The notes under the pieces are model-generated. The model saw nothing but the letters and a program-made list of their open reading frames with translations. It did not search any database and was not told the origin of the DNA. From CAYRMN01 sp964425575 (lineage in GTDB: Bacteria > Patescibacteriota > Patescibacteriia > 2-12-FULL-60-25), in assembly GCA_964425575.1 (NCBI GenBank), contig CAYRMN010000019.1:1-26675 (forward strand): a stretch of 26,675 nucleotides of DNA, read 5' to 3'. Both the position numbers and the translations under genes were made by a program. Each line of letters opens with the position of its first letter. The stretch's first letter is position 1. Below are positions 21,711 to 26,675 of the stretch, in pieces.

Positions 21711-21748
21711 AACAAAACTCGAGCTCGTACGGACTCGAGTTTTGTTAT
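21711..21748 (+). terminator. Rho-independent terminator
   Basis: A perfect 13-bp inverted repeat (arms 21711-21723 and 21734-21746) with a 10-base loop; the right arm ends in GTTTTGTT. Confidence 0.85.
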
Positions 21749-21762
21749 AGGATGAGGGTTAT

Positions 21763-22368
21763 ATGAGAAAAATTATTACAACTACTTTTGTAACCTTAGA
21801 TGGCGTCATGCAGGCGCCGGGAGGTCCGGAAGAAGACAAGACGGGCGGATTTGCCTATGGTGGCTGGCAATTATCTTTTCCTTCGGACCAGATGATGAAC
21901 TCCACGTTGACCGAATTTATGCATACTCCCTTCGAGCTTCTCCTCGGCAAGACCACCTACAACATCTTTGCCTCGTACTGGCCCAATGCAAAAACGGATC
22001 TTGAAGTGGCAAACCCATTTAATTCAACAAAGAAATACGTCGTGTCGCATGAATCGTTTGAGCCCTTGTGGCACAACTCGGCCTGTATTACAGGTGATGT
22101 CGTGGCACAGCTTAAGAAACTCAAAGAAGAGGATGGTCCAGATTTGTGGGTGTGGGGCAGCGGGAATCTTATCCAAACATTGCTCAAACATGATTTGATC
22201 GATCGGATGCATCTTTGGATTTATCCCATAACTCTTGGCAACGGCAAGCGGCTGTTCGCCGAAGGATCTCACGCCGAACAATGGAAACTTGTGAACTCGA
22301 ATATTTCTACGACCGGAGTAATTTTTGGTACCTATGAACCGGCAGGACCGCTTAAGATAGGTTCTTAA
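21763..22368 (+). CDS. Dihydrofolate-reductase-like protein (RibD C-terminal family)
   Basis: 201 residues. The N-terminal TTTFVTLDGVMQAPGGPEEDK, the central LLLGKTTYNIFASYWP and the C-terminal LWVWGSGNLIQTLLKHDLIDRMHLWIYPITLGNGKRLF are the standard landmarks of the RibD C-terminal/YyaP group of NADPH-dependent reductases. The natural substrate of these stand-alone members is usually unknown. The start is preceded by GGATGAGGG, which can act as a Shine-Dalgarno sequence, so this gene does not follow the leaderless pattern. It stands between two terminated units. Confidence 0.87.
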   Translation: MRKIITTTFVTLDGVMQAPGGPEEDKTGGFAYGGWQLSFPSDQMMNSTLTEFMHTPFELLLGKTTYNIFASYWPNAKTDLEVANPFNSTKKYVVSHESFEPLWHNSACITGDVVAQLKKLKEEDGPDLWVWGSGNLIQTLLKHDLIDRMHLWIYPITLGNGKRLFAEGSHAEQWKLVNSNISTTGVIFGTYEPAGPLKIGS

Positions 22369-22512
22369 ATTCAAAGTCTTGATCTGTTCTCCGTTTTTCA
22401 GCGGTAAGAGCCAATACGGCATGTTTGAACCATCGGTATCGAGCAATGAAATGTCATATCTTCATTCTATGAAGATTCTGATAGAAGAAGCGTAAGATGA
22501 GAGCTATTATTT

Positions 22513-22541
22513 TTGTAAAAAATACAGATTATCACTATGAT
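22513..22541 (+). promoter_or_regulatory. Promoter of TrmB regulator 5
   Basis: -35 TTGTAA (22513-22518), a 17-bp spacer and -10 TATGAT (22536-22541), exactly 6 bases before the ATG at 22548. Confidence 0.65.
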
Positions 22542-22547
22542 ATATCG

Positions 22548-23285
22548 ATGAAAATGGATTTTGTTATTCCTGGCCTCTCCTCTCGAGAGGCGGCTATACT
22601 GGATATTTTGGCAAAGAGCGGCCCGTTGAATATTTCAAATATTGCGGATCTGGCGTTTCTTCATCGCCCCGCAGTGTATGCGTGCATCCGTTCACTACGC
22701 AGCAAGGAGCTTATAGCGTCGCATACGAAGCACAAACGGATCCTCTATTCGTCTAGAGGAGAGGCGCCACTGAAAAAGTGGATGCATCTTTGGGAGCAGA
22801 AGATGCTGCGGAAAATGAAGGGCCCAGCAGAGCCAACCTCAGCAATCGGATCATCACAGATACAAATTCTTCAAGGAAAAAATATTTCCCAGTTGTGGGA
22901 AAAAATTTTAACGACAGTACCCAGGGGTGGAATATACTATCGATACGATGCGTATCCGACGACGATGTCCGCGACGACATATATGCCAAAAGATTTTTAT
23001 GAATGCATGGAAAAGAAGAGAATCGATCGCTTTGTGATCACGAATGCGTCTCTTCGCAACGCTTTTTTTAAGAAAAAGCTCGCCTGTGCTTCGCATGTCC
23101 TTCCAGTATCGATTGATCCATTCGAACAAGGCGTGACGCAATTTATGTTTGCAGATACGATTGCATTCGTTGATTTTACGAAAGAAGTTGCTTTTTTGAT
23201 ACAAAATTCCGCCATTGCTGATTTTCAGCGACAGTTGTTTCGGGCAATGTACGAAAAAGTGAACAAGGCGACGAATAAAGTGTAA
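22548..23285 (+). CDS. TrmB-family regulator 5 (divergent member)
   Basis: 245 residues from the ATG at 22548; an in-frame ATG at 22497 is rejected because the -35 and -10 boxes lie after it. The winged helix is visible at residues about 7-65 (PGLSSREAAILDILAKSG, NISNIADLAFLHRPAVYACI, RSLRSKELIASHTKHKRILY). The C-terminal part keeps the TrmB layout (IQILQGKNISQLWEKILTTV, YMPKDFYECMEKKRID) but is less similar to the other four. It is followed on the same strand, 120 bp later, by the unknown 157-aa gene. Confidence 0.72.
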   Translation: MKMDFVIPGLSSREAAILDILAKSGPLNISNIADLAFLHRPAVYACIRSLRSKELIASHTKHKRILYSSRGEAPLKKWMHLWEQKMLRKMKGPAEPTSAIGSSQIQILQGKNISQLWEKILTTVPRGGIYYRYDAYPTTMSATTYMPKDFYECMEKKRIDRFVITNASLRNAFFKKKLACASHVLPVSIDPFEQGVTQFMFADTIAFVDFTKEVAFLIQNSAIADFQRQLFRAMYEKVNKATNKV

Positions 23286-23405
23286 AAAAATCAGTACAGT
23301 TTGTCGCATACACAACACTATAGATACACATTGTGGCATCCTCTTCTTTGAGGAACGGGCATAGGTAGAGTGACTACCGTGTTATGTTCTTCTGGAGAAA
23401 ATGCG

Positions 23406-23879
23406 ATGAACTCTCTCACTTTTTGCCATGTGTTGGATTCCCAAACGGCGGTGGAACAGATATTGGCAACAGATGAAATGCAGCAGTTGCGACAGCTGCT
23501 CGACCGCTGGAGCCCTCTGGTGCAACGGGCACAGCTCTTGGACGAGCCAGAGGTTCAGATCGAGGAGCTCGAACAGCTTGATGGTCTGCTCCAAGTGGCA
23601 TTTCAGCGGCCTGGTACGAAAGTCGTCGTACCGCCCTCTCTCGATCCTTTGTTCCATCTTGCGATTTTGGCGGATGGCCTCCCTGCACGTCTTGCAGCGG
23701 CGGCGGGATATGCTGACTTTCATCACATCCTCGCTGAGAACGATGGTCAGCCCCATTTTCCTACGGGAAGCCGATATCGGGACGCAGGTAGCGCGGGGTG
23801 TCATCTCATGCCGGGGTTTGGCGATGAGGTGTTCGTCGAGCCCGGCTGTTGTATCTGGGCCGTTCCTGATGCTGCATAG
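23406..23879 (+). CDS. Hypothetical protein downstream of TrmB 5
   Basis: 157 residues that I do not recognise. The ATG at 23406 has a TGGAGA Shine-Dalgarno about 8 bases upstream and is preferred to a GTG at 23370. The N-terminal half is a Leu/Glu/Gln-rich helix set (QQLRQLLDRWSPLVQRAQLL); the second half is Ala- and Gly-rich with several His and Cys (GYADFHHILAEND, GCHLMPG, PGCCIW). GC content is visibly higher than in the neighbours, as in the methyltransferase and 191-aa genes. An antisense or other-frame reading is also open here, but this frame has the better start. It may be controlled by TrmB 5. Confidence 0.55.
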   Translation: MNSLTFCHVLDSQTAVEQILATDEMQQLRQLLDRWSPLVQRAQLLDEPEVQIEELEQLDGLLQVAFQRPGTKVVVPPSLDPLFHLAILADGLPARLAAAAGYADFHHILAENDGQPHFPTGSRYRDAGSAGCHLMPGFGDEVFVEPGCCIWAVPDAA

Positions 23880-23890
23880 CTCTAAGCCTC

Positions 23891-23972
23891 TCCTGTCGGG
23901 CTTCTCGATCCAATGTTTTCGGATCAGACAGGAATTCCTTTTATGCCATCATATGATTGGTGGTATAAAAGG
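23891..23972. other. Two adjacent hairpins between the 157-aa gene and NUDIX gene
   Basis: TCCTGTC (23891-23897) pairs with GACAGGA (23927-23933) and encloses GATCC/GGATC (23907-23925). The next block, TCCTTTTAT near 23936, pairs with ATAAAAGGA near 23964-23972. Neither has a proper T-run, so these are probably transcript-end structures of the two converging genes rather than simple terminators. Confidence 0.45.
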
Positions 23973-23994
23973 AGTTGATGAACGACACTTGTTT

Positions 23995-24546
23995 TCAAGA
24001 CAAGAAGCCAGCCTCAATACGATCGAATGCATGTAGATTGCTCGGATCGGTTACAAGTTCCCGTGCGGCAGGGATCGTTATCCATCTTGTCTCATGAAAT
24101 TCCGTTGGATCGATATGGAAATCCGTTCCATCCGTCGGCATGCGGTACCAGAGATCATGATGGGTTTTGCAAGTATGTTTTTGATCAATGATATCAACGA
24201 TTGTAAAGAGAAAAGGTTGCGGAGCTTCTTGAAAGAAGGCAGGAACGCCAAGCTCTTCCGTGATTTCTCGGTTCACTGCCTGGATGGGTGTTTCTCCCTG
24301 ATCGAGATGGCCGCCCGGGGAAAGCCATAGTCCAGATTTTTTATGGTACACGATAAAAATTTCTTTTTTATCTCGGTGTACGGGAAGAAAGTATACGCAA
24401 AAATGAGATAAGGGATTTTCATCCCGAGTTAGAGCTCCTTGCTCTATCCGTTTTAAAAATCGTTGATAGGTTGCCTCATCTGGACACAGAGATTGCGTTA
24501 CTAACCTTTTCCAATCAAATGGATGGGGAGTAGATATGTGTTCCAT
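23995..24546 (-). CDS. NUDIX hydrolase
   Basis: 183 residues with a complete NUDIX box: GGHLDQGETPIQAVNREITEELG agrees with the Gx5Ex7REUxEExG pattern, with the metal-binding glutamates present. About 70 residues precede it (FLKRIEQGALTRDENPLSHFCVYFLP) and about 75 follow (CKTHHDLWYRMPTDG, ETRWITIPAARELV). NUDIX enzymes cleave nucleoside diphosphates linked to another group, often damaged nucleotides. AGGA lies 4 bases before the ATG on the minus strand and may be its ribosome-binding site. The substrate is open. Confidence 0.88.
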   Translation of the reverse strand: MEHISTPHPFDWKRLVTQSLCPDEATYQRFLKRIEQGALTRDENPLSHFCVYFLPVHRDKKEIFIVYHKKSGLWLSPGGHLDQGETPIQAVNREITEELGVPAFFQEAPQPFLFTIVDIIDQKHTCKTHHDLWYRMPTDGTDFHIDPTEFHETRWITIPAARELVTDPSNLHAFDRIEAGFLS

Positions 24547-24615
24547 AGTATCCTGTTCAAGATACAGATCTGAAGAGAGAGCGTCAAAGCAGGAGGCTGA
24601 CAGGAAGCTGACGAC

Positions 24616-24644
24616 TTGTTTCGTTTTTTTTAGAGCGCTATGAT
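24616..24644 (+). promoter_or_regulatory. Promoter of the 84-aa gene
   Basis: -35 TTGTTT (24616-24621), a 17-bp spacer with a run of eight Ts, and -10 TATGAT (24639-24644), 9 bases before the ATG at 24654. Confidence 0.65.
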
Positions 24645-24653
24645 CTTCACGTT

Positions 24654-24908
24654 ATGAGCGAAATGCCACCCAGAAACACCCCCAGACCAGAAACAGAGAG
24701 CTCTGTAGAGATACGAAAGAGGCTGCGAGAAGCGCATGACTCACAGTCTATGGTTCTGGTAACTCGAAAAGATGGACCGTACCCGCCACTGCGAGGGAGG
24801 GTGTCTGTGCTCAGCCCAGAATCTGTCACCATCAATCTCACAGGTCAGTCATTGGGCGCCAGGGTTTTATTGAGTGATATTGACGGCGTAGAAACTGAGA
24901 CGCAATAA
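24654..24908 (+). CDS. Small hypothetical protein, possibly Sm-like
   Basis: 84 residues. After a charged, Pro-rich N-terminus (PPRNTPRPETESS) and a short helix, the C-terminal half alternates beta strands (MVLVTRKDG, LRGRVSVLSPESVTINLTG, ARVLLSDIDGVETE) in the manner of small Sm/SH3-like barrels that bind RNA or DNA. This fold guess rests only on the strand pattern. It has its own good promoter and lies alone. Confidence 0.6.
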   Translation: MSEMPPRNTPRPETESSVEIRKRLREAHDSQSMVLVTRKDGPYPPLRGRVSVLSPESVTINLTGQSLGARVLLSDIDGVETETQ

Positions 24909-24990
24909 CGCAATGAAGCGTCTATCAATCCTGTGAGAATAGTGAATCTCATAGTTGATCATCCTAGGCGGGATTATACTTGATGTACAT

Positions 24991-25686
24991 ATGAGCAAAA
25001 CGAGTTCAAATATCGTCGGTTTGTGTGTCTGCCTTCTTTTCTTTGGGATCGGTGCATATCTGCTAACGCAGTCGGTTGTTATCTCTCGGAATGGAAAAGA
25101 AACAACAGGTCGTATTGTCGGCATCGCAACGTCTCGTGGAAGTAAGGGGAGTACGATGTATGCTCCGGAAGTTGAATTTACGGCTCCCAATGGACAGGTT
25201 CGTAGGTTTACGTCTCAGGTTTCAACCTCATTTCGACCATCAATGGGGAAGAGTGTTACTGTACTATATGATCCAGTTCATCCAGACCAAGCCGTGATAA
25301 AAAACGCCCTTTTCATGTACCTTTTTCCAGGCATTTTTATTATTGGTGGCTTATTAGTACCCTTTTTGCATTTCTATTTCCTCTTGCGGTTCGTTTCCAT
25401 CATAAAAAAAAATCAGAGCGTCTTCGTGTAATTGGACGACCAATTCAAGCACAAATTATACAGGTAGCCCCGACAGGAGCGGTTATAAATGGGGAGCCAN
25501 NNNNNNNNNACCGCTCAATGGCTAGATACAATCTCGAATGTCATGCATGTGTATAAAAGTTTCTCGATGACGTTTGATCCATCCCAAGCCCTGCAAGGAA
25601 AAAAGGAAGTGACCGTCTATATCAATCCTTCAAATCCGAAAGACTATTGGATGGACACAACATTTCTGCCAACGCTTGAAGCGTGA
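24991..25686 (+). pseudogene. DUF3592 membrane protein, frameshifted and spanning an assembly gap
   Basis: The first frame codes for 146 residues to a stop at 25431: a membrane helix (about residues 6-28), an exterior segment typical of DUF3592 (GKETTGRIVGIATSRGSKG, YAPEVEFTAPNG, GKSVTVLYDPVHPDQAVI) and a second helix (YLFPGIFIIGGLLVP). After a run of nine As at 25404-25412 the other frame continues the protein as SERLRVIGRPIQAQIIQV, then AINGEP-like VINGEP, up to the Ns at 25500. After the gap, TAQWLDTISNV and EVTVYINPSNPKDYW complete a second DUF3592-type domain. One A too few in the run explains the shift; it may be an assembly error, a real mutation or a slippery site. The function of DUF3592 proteins is unknown. 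Confidence 0.72.
25500..25509. other. Assembly gap (10 N)
   Basis: Ten undetermined bases inside the DUF3592 gene. The flanking reading frames disagree, so the real gap length is probably not 10, or a second frame change is hidden. Confidence 0.95.
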
Positions 25687-25698
25687 GATGGTTTTCCG

Positions 25699-26286
25699 TT
25701 AGATATTTCGTACCCGTCCCGCACCAGTCCAAGCATCATTTTTTTCTTTCGGGCAATCAAACCAAATACGAGCGCTCGTCATGTCACACAGGTGACAAAA
25801 TGCTGCAAGCGGCCCGGCGACTCTATGGCGACTGCTATAATCCCTCCCTTCTCCTTCGACGTAACGCATGGCATTTTCTTGTTCCGGGGTAAAAACAATG
25901 CCGTATTTTTCTAATTGAGTAAATCGAAATTCAATTTGCGCTTCCTTCTCTTTCATCGACGCAATCTCATGCAATTGTCCATCTGAACCAAGTTCATACT
26001 TCCAGGGTTTTTCTAAATCATGAAGATAGACAACCGGTAGTGCATCAGATAACTGAAAAGGCAGGGGACGTGCTGAGCTGAGCGCGGCATAGAGTACGAC
26101 GGCGATATTCATGATCTCTTGGACATGATCGAAATATCCGCCCGGCCAATTTTGATGGTTATTGGTTGATCCTTGGACCGTCTGAAAAAGTGTACGGTGT
26201 TCTTCTAGGATTTTCTTGCATCCAGAGCGGTTCGGCTCGTCAATTTTGCTGAGTAACTCCTCGATCGAAAAGTAGGTAGGTGTCAT
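25699..26286 (-). CDS. HD-like predicted hydrolase
   Basis: 195 residues. NNHQNWPGGYFDHVQEIMNIA and VVYLHDLEKPWKYE supply a His...His/Asp...HD set as in HD-domain phosphohydrolases, with further His near the C-terminal part (RHRVAGPLAAFCHLCD). The N-terminal 45 residues form two short helices. I do not recognise the exact subfamily, and no domain other than the HD-like core is visible. On the minus strand GATAAA ends 5 bases before the ATG and may be the -10 of a leaderless transcript. It is convergent with the DUF3592 gene and divergent from the broken NUDIX gene. Confidence 0.7.
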   Translation of the reverse strand: MTPTYFSIEELLSKIDEPNRSGCKKILEEHRTLFQTVQGSTNNHQNWPGGYFDHVQEIMNIAVVLYAALSSARPLPFQLSDALPVVYLHDLEKPWKYELGSDGQLHEIASMKEKEAQIEFRFTQLEKYGIVFTPEQENAMRYVEGEGRDYSSRHRVAGPLAAFCHLCDMTSARIWFDCPKEKNDAWTGAGRVRNI

Positions 26287-26361
26287 ACGAATTTATCGTA
26301 CCATACCTAATATCAGATCTAAATTCCTTTCGCCATGCGTCACTGCTATGATGTTGGTCAT

Positions 26362-26675
26362 ATGATCAAATCCTCAAATTTACTCGATTCTCACGCAGCA
26401 GAGCAGGAACGAAAGAATCACCCCTTTCGGGAAGTTGGCGTTCTCTTGCTTGAAGATGCAGACGGTCGTTTTTTGTTTGTTCGAACGGCAAAATTGCCGA
26501 ATAGCTGACAGCCGCTCGGAGGAGGAAAAGAGGAAGCTGATGAATCGCTGACGATGACCGCGCTCCGAGAGCTGCGTGAAGAGACATCGCTGGTTCTGCG
26601 GCAAGAAGATGTGACGTTTGTTCTTGAGACTCCCTATGATTTTGGAGAAGGAAGAGTGCAATTTTTTCGTGCGAA
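26362..26675 (+). pseudogene. NUDIX hydrolase with in-frame TGA, running off the window
   Basis: From the ATG at 26362 (after TATGAT at 26347-26352) the reading frame gives REVGVLLLEDADGRFLFVR and KLPNS, then a TGA at 26506-26508, then QPLGGGKEEADES, TALRELREETSL and on without another stop to the window end. The second part is a NUDIX box, with Ser where the last Gly is usual. Proteins of this family normally have Trp at the TGA position (W-x-P-GG), so a single TGG-to-TGA change is the simplest explanation. Since TGA ends many intact genes nearby, reassignment to Trp is unlikely. Confidence 0.8.

Noticed and set aside
23428..24036. 202-aa plus-strand ORF overlapping the 157-aa gene
   Set aside because: No Shine-Dalgarno or promoter; it runs through the hairpins and into the end of the NUDIX gene, so it is less likely than the frame starting at 23406.
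26506..26508. UGA recoded as Trp or Gly in this organism
   Set aside because: Many intact genes in the window end in TGA and use TGG for Trp; one interrupted gene is not enough.

Overview
The window looks like a scaffold piece from an uncultured bacterium, most consistent with the Patescibacteria (Candidate Phyla Radiation). Supporting points are short genes, many TrmB-type regulators (five), secreted or lipid-anchored proteins without relatives I recognise, and many promoters whose -10 box lies 6 to 9 bases before the start codon. TGA is the normal stop here (for example genes ending at 2570, 7388, 8953 and 14943), so the glycine-UGA code of Gracilibacteria/Absconditabacteria does not apply. 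A run of Ns at 25500-25509 shows this is a draft assembly. The phylum call is inference; no ribosomal marker is present.

Layout. 1-1043: 3' end of a tRNA, its terminator, then about 1 kb of AT-rich non-coding DNA carrying five perfect copies of the 16-bp ParB-binding palindrome TGTTTCACGTGAAACA (parS), a probable chromosome centromere near the replication origin. 1044-4499: secreted protein, TrmB regulator, SemiSWEET transporter, HD-domain nucleotidase, secreted surface protein. 4541-7388: reverse operon of methyltransferase, heme-oxygenase-like diiron protein (HDO) and small protein, divergent from a TrmB gene across a palindrome-rich operator region. 7457-9227: lipoprotein, Xer recombinase, repeat elements, tRNA-Arg. 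9263-11250: HAD protein and TrmB, divergent from a second HDO. 11289-13382: unknown 429-aa protein and an SPFH protein. 13437-14943: unknown protein divergent from a fourth TrmB. 15088-18056: asparaginase-like protein, tRNA-His, an archaeal-type IMP cyclohydrolase and a LOG-type nucleotide hydrolase. 18137-26675: a very large transglutaminase-like protein, a TehB-like methyltransferase, a DHFR-like reductase, a fifth TrmB, two NUDIX genes (the second interrupted by a stop), a frameshifted DUF3592 membrane protein and an HD-like protein.

How it may work together. Three TrmB genes are divergent from enzyme or unknown genes, with TGTCA/TGACA-type inverted repeats between them, which suggests small regulator/effector modules. 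Two of these modules carry paralogous HDO proteins whose metal-ligand residues are conserved with identical spacing. Genes at the head of transcripts appear mostly leaderless, while genes inside operons have clear Shine-Dalgarno sequences. Several enzymes (HD nucleotidase, IMP cyclohydrolase, LOG, two NUDIX) point to nucleotide salvage and clean-up. The strongest candidates for something undescribed are the compact parS cluster and the TrmB-HDO modules.
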